DNA from: an uncultured Collinsella sp.
Lineage (GTDB): Bacteria; Actinomycetota; Coriobacteriia; Coriobacteriales; Coriobacteriaceae
Direction of reading: 5' to 3'
Length of the DNA: 64,000 nt
NCBI GenBank assembly: GCA_958405565.1
Contig: CATYEN010000001.1
Location: 65,629-129,628 of the forward strand
A model generated the notes under the pieces. It was not told the DNA's origin and did not search any database. It was given only the letters and a program-made list of their open reading frames with translations. Shown here piece by piece: positions 16,213 through 24,267 of the stretch; position 1 is the first letter of the stretch, and the number at the start of each line of letters is the position of its first letter. Made by a program: the position numbers and the translations under genes.

Positions 16213-17021
16213 AGCGTTGCAGCTTTCTCGCTCATAACCGATACCTGGGATTGCAGCTCGTCTTGCGAGCGGTCGCCGGGGTCAAATCTCGTGCCGTACA
16301 GGAAAAACTCAACGTTGCCCTTGGCACCATGAATGGGTGACAGGCACACATCGACCGGGAACAGCCCCTTGGCAGCAAAGAGTTCAACCGCCGCCACGAG
16401 CGTATCGCGACGCACGGCGGGATCGGTCACAATGCCGCCCTCACCCACCAACGCCGCCGGAGCCTCAAACTGCGGCTTTACGAGCGTGCAGAATGCACCC
16501 GTAGGCGCCAGGCACGCCAGCACAGCATCGATAATGTTCGCGATGCTGGTAAACGAGACATCACACACGGCCAGGTCGATGGCGCCGGCATAGCCAAGCT
16601 CAGGCAGCTGCGTCACATTTGTGCGCTCATGCAGCGTCACGCGATCGTCCTGACGCAACGACCAATCGAACTGGGCGCGACCCACGTCCACCGAGACAAC
16701 GGTCGCAGCTCCGCGCTTGAGCAGGCAATCGGTAAAGCCGCCGGTAGAGCAGCCCACATCCAGACAGGCAAGGCCCGTCGGATTGATGCCAAACGCATCA
16801 AGCGCGCCTTCGAGCTTAAGACCGCCGCGCCCAACATAGGGAATGCGCCCCTTCACGTGCAGCGGCAGGCCCGGAATCACCTTAAGGCCCGGCGAAGTCA
16901 AGCGCTCGCCACCACTCGAGACCAAGCCGGCCATAAGAGTGCGAAGGGCATCCGCGCGATCGGCGCAGATGCCCTGTGAAATCAGTTCGTCATCAAGACG
17001 CACGCGTTTCATGAATGCCAT
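16209..17021 (-). CDS. tlyA: TlyA-family rRNA 2'-O-methyltransferase
   Basis: This protein of about 270 residues has an N-terminal S4 RNA-binding domain (VRLDDELISQG) and an FtsJ-type methyltransferase domain. The SAM site LDVGCSTGGF lies at about 87-96 and Lys69 in GRGGLKLEGAL fits the catalytic lysine. Homologues methylate cytidines of 16S and 23S rRNA and influence capreomycin sensitivity. The start is ambiguous: TTG 17024, ATG 17021 and ATG 17012 are all in frame and none has a strong ribosome site. It sits between xseB and nadK. Confidence 0.9.
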   Translation of the reverse strand: MAFMKRVRLDDELISQGICADRADALRTLMAGLVSSGGERLTSPGLKVIPGLPLHVKGRIPYVGRGGLKLEGALDAFGINPTGLACLDVGCSTGGFTDCLLKRGAATVVSVDVGRAQFDWSLRQDDRVTLHERTNVTQLPELGYAGAIDLAVCDVSFTSIANIIDAVLACLAPTGAFCTLVKPQFEAPAALVGEGGIVTDPAVRRDTLVAAVELFAAKGLFPVDVCLSPIHGAKGNVEFFLYGTRFDPGDRSQDELQSQVSVMSEKAATL

Positions 17022-17047
17022 CAACCATTCGTATCCGGAAATGCGGC

Positions 17048-17287
17048 CTAGCTATCCTGGGATTCGTTTGCCGCATCCTCATCGTATTCCTGCTCGAGCT
17101 TATCGGCCTCACGCGGCGTCAGCTCAAACTTGTCGACCATATCGACCGCGCGGGAGCCCAGCTCAATCGCCTCGTCAAACAGATCGAGCGAACGCTCCAG
17201 GGACGTATCCTTGGAGCGAACGGTAGCGATAATCTGGTCCAGACGGTCCGAAATCTCGTCAAAGTTGCGGACAGAACCCTCTGGCAT
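17048..17287 (-). CDS. xseB: Exodeoxyribonuclease VII small subunit
   Basis: This 79-residue helical protein has the family pattern of an N-terminal FDEISDRLDQII, the conserved LERSLDLFDEAIELG, and an acidic tail. It regulates the XseA nuclease. xseA itself is not in this window, although the two are often adjacent. Its start lies two bases after the nusB stop codon. Confidence 0.9.
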   Translation of the reverse strand: MPEGSVRNFDEISDRLDQIIATVRSKDTSLERSLDLFDEAIELGSRAVDMVDKFELTPREADKLEQEYDEDAANESQDS

Positions 17288-17289
17288 GA

Positions 17290-17874
17290 CTACTCCTCGA
17301 CGGAGTCGGCGCCGGCCTCAGCAGCGTCCGCACCAGCGGCAAGTACACCGGCGGCAGCCTGAGCGGCAGCGACCTTGGCGGCCGCCTCGGCAGCCTGGGC
17401 CTCCTCGCGAGCGCGATCCTCGGCCAGCAGCTCTTGGTACAGGTCCTCGCCCGGCAACTCCTCGCTGCGAGCGATCTTGCCCAGCACGCCGTTGACAAAC
17501 GACGCGGACTGGTCGGTGCCATAGGCCTTGGCAAGCTCAACGGCCTCGTTGATCACGATGGCGTCCGAGACCTCCTCGTCGGTGAGGAAACGCATCTCGT
17601 AGACAGCGATACGCAGCAGGTTGCGGTCGGCGCCGGGCATGCGCATAAGATCCCAGTTCTTGGCAACGGAGCGCAGAGCGCAGTCGATGCGGTCGATATG
17701 ATCGTAGGCACCGCGGCACAGCTCCAGCGCATAGGGGTCGAGGGGACCCTTCGAGATCAGGAAATCGCCCTCGAGGACGCGCTCGAGCGGGCTGTCCGTG
17801 GCCTCGGCCTGGAACAGCAGCTGCAGCGCCTGACTGCGGGCAAGCGTGCGCCCGCGATAAACCTTAAGGCTCAA
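17290..17874 (-). CDS. nusB: Transcription antitermination factor NusB
   Basis: This 194-residue protein has a standard NusB domain in residues 1-145 (RSQALQLLFQAEA, LRIAVYEMRFL, VINEAVELAKAYGT, SFVNGVLGKIA), which binds boxA RNA with NusE in rRNA antitermination. The last 45 residues are an unusual Ala/Glu-rich extension that is absent from most NusB proteins and probably disordered. It lies three bases after the asp23-family gene. Confidence 0.93.
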   Translation of the reverse strand: MSLKVYRGRTLARSQALQLLFQAEATDSPLERVLEGDFLISKGPLDPYALELCRGAYDHIDRIDCALRSVAKNWDLMRMPGADRNLLRIAVYEMRFLTDEEVSDAIVINEAVELAKAYGTDQSASFVNGVLGKIARSEELPGEDLYQELLAEDRAREEAQAAEAAAKVAAAQAAAGVLAAGADAAEAGADSVEE

Positions 17875-17877
17875 AGG

Positions 17878-18240
17878 TTACTCCTTGGGGAAAACGAGGC
17901 CGTCGATACAAACGTCAACGCGCTCGACCTCGACACCCACCTGGGCATCGATGGCGGCGACTACAGCGGCGCGAACGGCCTCGGCGAGTTTCTTGAACGG
18001 ATAGCCAAAGAACACCACGACACGCACGGTGAGCGCGAGCTTGTCGCCGACGACCTCGGCCTCGACCGCCGGCTCGGAAGCCGGGGCCTTGGACGAGAGC
18101 ATCATGGAGACAAGGTTGGTGGCAAGGTCCTTGACGCCAACGGAGGCGATGCCCTCGACATCGGACACGGCGCGCGAGACGATGGCGGTCAGAACATCGG
18201 GCGAAATGCCGATGCCGTCAATCTTGATTTCCTGGGGCAT
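17878..18240 (-). CDS. Asp23/Gls24 family envelope-stress protein
   Basis: This 120-residue protein belongs to the Asp23 family: IGISPDVLTAIVSRAVSDVEGIASVG at the N-terminus followed by an alternating beta pattern and the C-terminal VERVDVCIDGLVF. Homologues are membrane-associated proteins linked to cell-wall stress, and a copy beside efp and nusB is usual in Gram-positive bacteria. It is preceded by efp at 24 bp and followed directly by nusB. Function here is by family only. Confidence 0.85.
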   Translation of the reverse strand: MPQEIKIDGIGISPDVLTAIVSRAVSDVEGIASVGVKDLATNLVSMMLSSKAPASEPAVEAEVVGDKLALTVRVVVFFGYPFKKLAEAVRAAVVAAIDAQVGVEVERVDVCIDGLVFPKE

Positions 18241-18264
18241 GAGTCCTCCTAGAAGAGTTGGTTG

Positions 18265-18828
18265 CTAGACGCGGGAGACGAACTTGCCGTCGCGGGTGTC
18301 AACCTTGATGACCTCGCCCTCGTTGAGGTACATGGGGACCTGGATGACAGCGCCGGTGTCGATCGTGGCCGGCTTGGTGGAACCCTGGACGGTGTCGCCC
18401 TTAAAGCCCGGGTCGGTCTGGACGATGGTGGTCTCGATGAACATCGGCGGAGTCACGCCCATGAGCTCATCGTCGGCGAAGAGCAGCTGGCAGATGTCGT
18501 TCTCGCGCAGCCACTTGGAGTTCTCGCCCACCATGTCCTCGGGAACGGGAACCTGCTCATAGGACTCGTTGTCCATGAAGATGTAGTCGGTGCCATCGTT
18601 GTAGAGGTACTGGAACTCACGGGTGGTGAGCATGACGCTCTCGAACTTGGTGCCGGCGTTGCAGGTGTTCTCGACGACGCGGCCGCTCTTGATGTCGCGG
18701 GTCTTGTAGCGCACAAACGCGCCGCCCTTGCCCGGCTTGACATGCTGGAACTCGACGATGGTGTAGACCTTGTCCTTAATACGGAGACCGAGGCCGTTCT
18801 TGAAGTCGGCGGTAGAAATGGTAGGCAT
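18265..18828 (-). CDS. efp: Translation elongation factor P
   Basis: This 187-residue factor rescues ribosomes stalled on polyproline. It has the KOW-like domain with HVKPGKGGAF (modifiable loop lysine in PGKG at about residue 34), two OB domains and the C-terminal signature region GAVIQVPMYLNEGEVIKVDTRDG. The start at 18828 (MPTIST) has GAAAGG upstream. A consensus TATAAT lies at 18886-18891. No EF-P-modifying gene is seen in the window. Notably, the nearby mltG gene encodes proline-rich stretches that may require it. Confidence 0.95.
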   Translation of the reverse strand: MPTISTADFKNGLGLRIKDKVYTIVEFQHVKPGKGGAFVRYKTRDIKSGRVVENTCNAGTKFESVMLTTREFQYLYNDGTDYIFMDNESYEQVPVPEDMVGENSKWLRENDICQLLFADDELMGVTPPMFIETTIVQTDPGFKGDTVQGSTKPATIDTGAVIQVPMYLNEGEVIKVDTRDGKFVSRV

Positions 18829-18885
18829 AGCGACCTTTCTTCTTATGGGCAGAACGCACAAGCGTCCAAATTACATACGACCGAA

Positions 18886-18891
18886 ATTATA
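18886..18891 (-). promoter_or_regulatory. -10 element of the efp operon
   Basis: A perfect TATAAT on the minus strand, 57 bp before the efp start; the -35 (CTGCAG-like) is weak. Confidence 0.5.
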
Positions 18892-18921
18892 CACTTGCAG
18901 ACGGCGCCTGCAGCGAGCGCA

Positions 18922-18965
18922 TAAAAAGAGAACGCGGGGCGCCCGAATTGCTCCGGACGCCCCGC
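18922..18965 (-). terminator. Terminator of the M24 peptidase gene
   Basis: GCGGGGCGTCCG pairs with CGGGCGCCCCGC across an 8-base loop, followed on the minus strand by GTTCTCTTTTTAT, 21 nt after the stop codon. Confidence 0.82.
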
Positions 18966-18986
18966 CCAAAAATCTATCGAAGTGGG

Positions 18987-20117
18987 CTAGCAGTCGATGA
19001 CGTGAAGGTCATGCGGCGTCTTGGTGAAGGACTCGTAACCGTTCTCGGTGACCACGCCGTAGTCCTCCAGGCGCACGCCGCCCACGCCGGGCAGGTACAC
19101 GCCGGGCTCCATGGTGATAACCGAGCCGATCTCAATGGTGTTCTTGCTGCGGTTGAAGTTGGGCAGCTCGTGGATGTCAATGCCCACGCCGTGGCCCAGA
19201 CCATGGTTGTAGTAATCACCATAGCCGGCATCGCCAATGATCTTCTTGGAAAGCTTGAAAATGTCGTTGCCCTCGACGCCCGGATGGATGGCGGCGACGC
19301 ACTCCTCGTGCGTACGGCGCACGAGCGCGTACAGGTCGAGCTGCTCGGGCGTGGGCTCGCCCATCACGACGGTACGCGTCATATCGGAGCGATAGTCGCA
19401 GTAGCCCGCGCCATAATCCATGAGAACGAAGTCGCCCTTCTCGATCACGCGGTCGCTCGGGACGGCATGCGGGTTGGCGGTGTTGGGGCCGCTCGCCACG
19501 ATGGAGCCGAAGGCCAGGCTGTCGGCGCCGTTGGCGAACATAAAGTTCTCGAGCTCGTTGCGAACCTGCTTCTCGGTCATACCGGGCTTAATATAGCCGA
19601 GCATGTGCTGGAAGGCGGCGTCGGTAATCGACTGCGCATGGCGCATGAGCTCGATCTCCTCGGCGTCCTTGATGGCGCGCATCTTGCGAATGTCGTCATG
19701 CATCAGCGGCAACATGCAGGCGACGGAACGATCCTCCAAACCACGCTGAATACCCTGGTAGAAATTGATCTGCATATCGTCCTCGACAGCGCAGACGTGA
19801 CACTTGTTGGCCGCGATCTTGCCGGCGACCCAACCGGGGATGGTGCCCTCGTCCATATCGTAGACCCAGGGGCTGCCGGCGGGCGTGTTCTCCTCAAAGC
19901 TGTTGAGATAGCGCGAGTCGGTATGGAACAGGCACTGGTCGGCCGTAATAAACGCAGCGTGCGGGAACTCGAAGGTGTAATCGAAGACGCCCTTGACGCC
20001 CGTAAGCCATCGAAGATTGGCCTCGTCGCGCACCACGATGGCGTCGTAACCGCGCTCAACCATCAGGGCACGGACACGCTCAATACGACCGGCAGGACCG
20101 GCAGCAAACTCAGACAT
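18987..20117 (-). CDS. M24-family Xaa-Pro aminopeptidase
   Basis: This 376-residue cytoplasmic metallopeptidase removes N-terminal residues preceding proline. It has a creatinase-like N-domain (DEANLRWLTG) and a pita-bread catalytic domain. Visible metal ligands are Asp in LMDYGAGY and in YRSDMTRT, His in NHGLGHGVG, and Glu in TMEPGVYLPG and VRLEDYGVV. Size fits PepP/YpdF. The start at 20117 (MSEFAAG) has AAAGGAA upstream. It sits upstream of efp, as often seen in Gram-positive genomes, but a terminator separates them. Confidence 0.92.
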   Translation of the reverse strand: MSEFAAGPAGRIERVRALMVERGYDAIVVRDEANLRWLTGVKGVFDYTFEFPHAAFITADQCLFHTDSRYLNSFEENTPAGSPWVYDMDEGTIPGWVAGKIAANKCHVCAVEDDMQINFYQGIQRGLEDRSVACMLPLMHDDIRKMRAIKDAEEIELMRHAQSITDAAFQHMLGYIKPGMTEKQVRNELENFMFANGADSLAFGSIVASGPNTANPHAVPSDRVIEKGDFVLMDYGAGYCDYRSDMTRTVVMGEPTPEQLDLYALVRRTHEECVAAIHPGVEGNDIFKLSKKIIGDAGYGDYYNHGLGHGVGIDIHELPNFNRSKNTIEIGSVITMEPGVYLPGVGGVRLEDYGVVTENGYESFTKTPHDLHVIDC

Positions 20118-20248
20118 GCAGATTCCTTTCTTGTTGTCTTCATAAAGACGGGACGGGCTCAATCAACGTACGGAATCGCGAGCGATTCGCAACCGATTGG
20201 AAACCCGCCCCTCAACATGATACGAAAGACTATGGATGTCAATAAATC

Positions 20249-21358
20249 CTAGAGAAGATCTTTGCGAGAAGCCAAGTATGCGTGAGCATGGCGGTCGAGA
20301 ACCTCGTCCTCAACGCTCGTTAGACGAATGGCGCCGAGCGCCGCGGGCAGCGGCAACATGCTACGGTTCGAGCGGACAAACTGCTGCCTGCGGAACTCCT
20401 CGATATATGCGGCAGGCTCCAGATCGAAGGCGAGCTCCTCGATACCAAAGTCCTCCAGGCAGTCATCGACCTCAAAGACGTAATCGATATCGAAGTCGCA
20501 GGCATCATGTGCTAGGCGTGCCTCAAAGCGCATGCCCTCGGACAGCAGCTGGTAGACAGGGACCTGCGACGCGGCATCGCCCAAGCAGGCGCGCAGGGTA
20601 CGCTCCCCCGTCTTGCCAAAATCGAGCGCATGGCGGGCGCTCGGGTTCGTGGCCATCAGTACGTCCTTACGGGCAGTCTGAGACCACTGAACGGCATTGA
20701 CGAGCGCGACCTCCTCGCCCGCGAGAATCTCGGGAATGGTCTCGGTAAACTGATTCCAGCGGGACTTGCTGCTCGAAAGCATGGTGCCAACAAGTACCGC
20801 ATAGCCGAGCTTGAGGTCCTCGGGGTCCGCCTCGCGTACAAGGTCGAGGTCACACACGACCAAGCCCGGCTCGGGACGGAACGCGATAGCGGGAAGCGCA
20901 TTCTCCGACGAGGCGACAAGCGGCTTCATGGTCGTCGCGACCGTGAGCATGGCGTCGAACGTCGTCGGCAGCAAGGCGCACTCGGTGCGACCGCACCACT
21001 GATTGGCGCACCAGCAAACAACCGAGCAGGTCGCCGTGTCGCCGACAGCGACAACGAGATCGTCGCAGGTAATGCCGTTAGCCGACAGGGCGCCAAAGAC
21101 AGCATCGGCATCGGCCAGCGTAGCACCGGCAGGCGAAACCTCGAGGACGAGCGGCGAAACGACAAAGCCGGCGTCGACCAGCGCATGCTCGACAACCTCG
21201 CCAAAACGCTCGGATGTGGCGTCGTTCCAAACCACCATCGCACGCTTAGGCTTGCCCACAGCCGAGGCAAACATGCGCGACAGCTCCTCGAACGCCCCCA
21301 ATCCGACGCGGACATCGACACTGCGGTTATGGAAATTGATAAGTTGACGGCGAATCAT
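20249..21358 (-). CDS. AroB-like protein lacking 3-dehydroquinate synthase catalytic motifs
   Basis: This 369-residue protein has the overall layout of 3-dehydroquinate synthase, including PTTFDAM (equivalent to PTTLLAQ), and FRPEPGLVVCDLDL before the helical half. The key elements are not there. The NAD-binding GGGVVGDLxGF is AVGDTATCSVV (104-114), the metal-binding GLAEVIKYG is LGYAVLVGT (184-192), and GHTFGH is GKTGER (248-253), so the expected Glu and two His zinc ligands and the active-site Lys are missing. It begins inside the aroK stop codon (ATGA overlap), so it is co-translated with an intact shikimate kinase. Probably a pseudoenzyme or an enzyme with another role; the reading frame is open and intact. 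Confidence 0.75.
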   Translation of the reverse strand: MIRRQLINFHNRSVDVRVGLGAFEELSRMFASAVGKPKRAMVVWNDATSERFGEVVEHALVDAGFVVSPLVLEVSPAGATLADADAVFGALSANGITCDDLVVAVGDTATCSVVCWCANQWCGRTECALLPTTFDAMLTVATTMKPLVASSENALPAIAFRPEPGLVVCDLDLVREADPEDLKLGYAVLVGTMLSSSKSRWNQFTETIPEILAGEEVALVNAVQWSQTARKDVLMATNPSARHALDFGKTGERTLRACLGDAASQVPVYQLLSEGMRFEARLAHDACDFDIDYVFEVDDCLEDFGIEELAFDLEPAAYIEEFRRQQFVRSNRSMLPLPAALGAIRLTSVEDEVLDRHAHAYLASRKDLL

Positions 21359-21888
21359 AGCAGTCCACGCTCCAAAAGCTTCTCGGCACAAAGGTAGGAA
21401 ACGTCCTCGAAGGACTTGTTGCGAATATCAAGGGTAATATCGGCGGCCTGGCGATACAGCGGACGGCGATGCTCAAACAGGCGCGCAGCGTGCTCGGGCG
21501 AGCGGAAATCGGGCCGGGTATCGGAGCGGCGAATCTGGCGCAACGAGTCCTCGAAATCGCCCTCGAGGTACACGCATGTACCCATCTCGTGCATCAGTTT
21601 AATGTTCACCGGCGTCTCGACGATGCCACCCCCGCACGACACCAGCAGGCTGCGCTCGCTTTGAAGCGAACGGAGTGCCGAGGTCTCGAGCTCGCGAAAA
21701 CGATCCTCGCCCTCGGTCTCAAATATCTCGGTCACCGACTTGCCACATCGACGCACAACCAAACGATCGGTATCGATGAATCGACGCTTGAACATAGTGC
21801 CCACGTTACGCGCGAGCGTCGACTTGCCCGCGCCCAAAAAGCCGATAAAGAAAATATGGTCGCAGCCGTGTTTGATGTGCTGAGACAT
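21355..21888 (-). CDS. aroK: Shikimate kinase
   Basis: This 177-residue P-loop kinase phosphorylates shikimate. All expected motifs are present: Walker A GFLGAGKST (16-24), substrate/metal motif FIDTD (37-41), EIFETEGEDRFRELE with the shikimate-binding Arg, the CGGG loop, a lid Arg in SDTRPDF, and HRRPLY. It follows the yqeG gene by nine bases and ends in the ATGA overlap with the AroB-like gene. Confidence 0.93.
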   Translation of the reverse strand: MSQHIKHGCDHIFFIGFLGAGKSTLARNVGTMFKRRFIDTDRLVVRRCGKSVTEIFETEGEDRFRELETSALRSLQSERSLLVSCGGGIVETPVNIKLMHEMGTCVYLEGDFEDSLRQIRRSDTRPDFRSPEHAARLFEHRRPLYRQAADITLDIRNKSFEDVSYLCAEKLLERGLL

Positions 21889-21896
21889 GGCGAAAC

Positions 21897-22394
21897 CTAT
21901 TCCTCGCAGGGAAGGTCGCGCAGGGCCCGGCGCTCAAAGATACGGAAGATCTGCGTGTACCACAGGTCCTGGGTTGCCTGCGGCTTGACCAGAATAGTGT
22001 CAACACCGGCAAAATTACCGCTCCACACGTCTGTGTACAGCTGATCGCCGATCAGCACCGCCTCGTCTGCCGTGGCGCCGAGGCGCTTAAGACCCGCCTT
22101 GAGGGCAAACGGCGCCGGCTTCATGGCGTGGCTGATGGCCTCGAGTCCCAGCTCGCGTGCAGAGCTCATGACCTGGTCACGATGCCAGTTGTTGGACACC
22201 ATGCACAGCTTAAAGCCTTTGGCGCGGGCGGCATCGAGCCAAGCGGAAACCGCGGCGGGAACCTGCTCGGTGTCGCGCGGCACCAGGGTGTTATCGCGAT
22301 CGAGCAGAATGGCGCGCTTGCCGTCGGCCCACAGGGTATCAAGATCGATGCGATCGACCGAGGAAACGTATCGTTTGGGGCTAAAAATCCTCAT
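21897..22394 (-). CDS. yqeG: YqeG-family HAD phosphatase
   Basis: This 165-residue HAD-superfamily IIIA hydrolase has the nucleophile motif LLDRDNTLV (Asp 32 and 34), SNN as motif II, KPAPFALK as motif III and IGDQLYTDVWSGN as motif IV. Natural substrate is unknown; relatives include mitochondrial PGP phosphatase. The start at 22394 lies one base after the mltG stop codon. Confidence 0.88.
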   Translation of the reverse strand: MRIFSPKRYVSSVDRIDLDTLWADGKRAILLDRDNTLVPRDTEQVPAAVSAWLDAARAKGFKLCMVSNNWHRDQVMSSARELGLEAISHAMKPAPFALKAGLKRLGATADEAVLIGDQLYTDVWSGNFAGVDTILVKPQATQDLWYTQIFRIFERRALRDLPCEE

Positions 22395-22395
22395 G

Positions 22396-23829
22396 CTAAT
22401 TCCAAGACTGTTGATGCTCTTCGTAGGTTTGCGAGAAGTACTCCTCGTCCTGCGTAATGTAGAAATACAGGTCATCGGAGTCGGTCGGCTCAAGCGTGGC
22501 CTTGAGTGCCTCGAGCGACGGAGAGCAGATGGGCGTGGGCGGCAGACCCTCGTGCTTATAGGTGTTATACGGACTATCGCTCTGCAGGTCGTCGGCGGTA
22601 ACCTCGCCACCGGTGACATACATCATGGTCGCATCGCTGTTGAGATAGCGCAGACCGTCGAGCTTGCCGGCAAGACGATTGTAGAAGACCGAGGCCACGT
22701 GCGCACGTTGATCGGCGTTGAGGCCCTCGCGCTCAACGATAGAGGCCAAGTTGACGATGTCGTAGTCGGACATCTCCACACCATAGCGCTCCTTGATCTT
22801 GGCTTCGCAGCTCGCAAAGTCAAGCGACTTGTACTCGGTCTTAAACTGATCAAGCATAGCGCGAATCACGTCATCGGCCGTCGGCGAATCACCCAACGAA
22901 TAGGTCTTGGGGAACAAGAAACCCTCGAGCGAGTCGTTGGCGGCGCCCTTAAGGAAGCTATAGTCGTCCACGTAGTTGGAGGCCTTGGCCTGGTTGAGGA
23001 AGTCTTCCTTGGAGATACTGTCGTAGGCCTGGGCCACACGGTCGGCGACTTGATCGACCGTTAGACCCTCGGGAATAGTAAGCGCATTGGAGCCCGCGTT
23101 GGGGCCTTCCATGAGCTGCTGAACAACCTTGGTCGCATCCATGAGTGTGGTGAACGAATAAGTACCAGGCTTGAGCGACATATCGGCGTTGAGCTTTTTC
23201 ACCGCCGCATAATAATCCTTGGGATTTTCGACGATATGGTTCTCGGAGAGAATCGAGGCGATCGCATCACCCGAAGCACCGTCGGGAATGGTCACCGTAA
23301 CCTGCTGACCAGCCGTGACCTTCGTATCCCCACCGGCGAAGAGGCCCTTGACGGCCGGCACGACAAAGAAAGCGATCGCAGCAAGCGCGAGCACCGCCAC
23401 CACAACGCCGACAATCATGGGCACCGGGGAGCCTTTCTTTTGAGCACCGCGACGAGCATGCGTGTTGTAGCTCGAGCGGGTCGCCGGAGCAACGCCATGC
23501 GAACCGCGAGCGTGATGCGAATGCGATTGGGGGGCCTGCGTTCGCTGGGTAGGCGCCTGCTGCTTAAAGCGGGTGCCGCCTGCAGGCTGGGCCGTACGAG
23601 CAGTGGGCTGCTGAGCCGCGTGAGAAGTCGAATGCTGAACCGAACGAGCAGAAGGCTGCTGACCCGTCCGTTGAACAGGTTGGGCCGAATGAGAGAAGGA
23701 CTGCACCGGGCGCGCGGCAGGCTGAGATGCACGCTGCGTCGGCTGTGCCGGACGCTGGCAAGGCTGGGCAGGGCGCGACGCCGGCTGACGTGTACGATTC
23801 GGCTGGCGCGGATCGGGAGCGCTAGGCAT
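22396..23829 (-). CDS. mltG: Endolytic murein transglycosylase MltG
   Basis: This 477-residue membrane-anchored enzyme cleaves nascent glycan strands. It has a cytoplasmic N-terminus of about 130 residues rich in Pro, Gln, Arg and Ser with imperfect RPAQP/RTAQP repeats, one membrane helix at about 136-160, a LysM-like region (VTVTIPDGASGDAIASIL) and the YceG catalytic domain with IVEREG (catalytic Glu), YNRL and SPYNTY. The start at 23829 has AGGAGG upstream and overlaps ruvX by eight bases. The low-complexity head is longer than usual. Confidence 0.92.
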   Translation of the reverse strand: MPSAPDPRQPNRTRQPASRPAQPCQRPAQPTQRASQPAARPVQSFSHSAQPVQRTGQQPSARSVQHSTSHAAQQPTARTAQPAGGTRFKQQAPTQRTQAPQSHSHHARGSHGVAPATRSSYNTHARRGAQKKGSPVPMIVGVVVAVLALAAIAFFVVPAVKGLFAGGDTKVTAGQQVTVTIPDGASGDAIASILSENHIVENPKDYYAAVKKLNADMSLKPGTYSFTTLMDATKVVQQLMEGPNAGSNALTIPEGLTVDQVADRVAQAYDSISKEDFLNQAKASNYVDDYSFLKGAANDSLEGFLFPKTYSLGDSPTADDVIRAMLDQFKTEYKSLDFASCEAKIKERYGVEMSDYDIVNLASIVEREGLNADQRAHVASVFYNRLAGKLDGLRYLNSDATMMYVTGGEVTADDLQSDSPYNTYKHEGLPPTPICSPSLEALKATLEPTDSDDLYFYITQDEEYFSQTYEEHQQSWN

Positions 23830-24250
23830 GCGAAACCTCCTCGTTTTTACGATCAAGCCACGTCTGCAAAAACAGGCTGGCGGCAATCATGTCAATCTTG
23901 CCCCTCATCTGCTTTTCGTTGAGCCCCTGCTCTCGCAGGATTCGTTTGGCCTCCTGCGAGGACAGACGCTCATCCTCAAACTCCAGCGGAAGTTCGAGCT
24001 CGTCGGCAATCTTTTGGGCCACGGCGGCGACGCGCTCGGCCTGGGGGCCAGGCTCACCGGCCATGGTCAAGGGACGCCCGCTTACCAGGATATCGGGCTC
24101 ATGGTCCTCGACCAGGTAGCGGAACGTCTTGGCCATACCGGTGACCTCTGCAGCCGGGAGCACCTTGACGGGCATCGCCATCTTGCCATCACGGCTCGAG
24201 ACGGCGATACCGATCCTGGTCTCCCCTATGTCCAGCGCAAGCGCGACCAC
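23822..24250 (-). CDS. ruvX: YqgF/RuvX RNase H-fold nuclease (putative Holliday junction resolvase)
   Basis: This 142-residue protein starts with the RNase H-like LALDIGETRIGIAVS (catalytic Asp) and contains VSGRPLTMAGEPGPQAE, LEFEDERLSSQEA and DMIAASLFLQTWLD, all typical of YqgF. Homologues process the 5' end of pre-16S rRNA in E. coli. It lies 17 bp after alaS; the alaS-ruvX-mltG order is conserved in many Gram-positive bacteria. Confidence 0.93.
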   Translation of the reverse strand: MVALALDIGETRIGIAVSSRDGKMAMPVKVLPAAEVTGMAKTFRYLVEDHEPDILVSGRPLTMAGEPGPQAERVAAVAQKIADELELPLEFEDERLSSQEAKRILREQGLNEKQMRGKIDMIAASLFLQTWLDRKNEEVSHA

Positions 24251-24267
24251 AGCGACTACCTAGATTC

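Noticed and set aside
17025..17300. Exonuclease VII large subunit (xseA) expected beside xseB
   Set aside because: No such gene fits between nusB, xseB and tlyA; it must be elsewhere.
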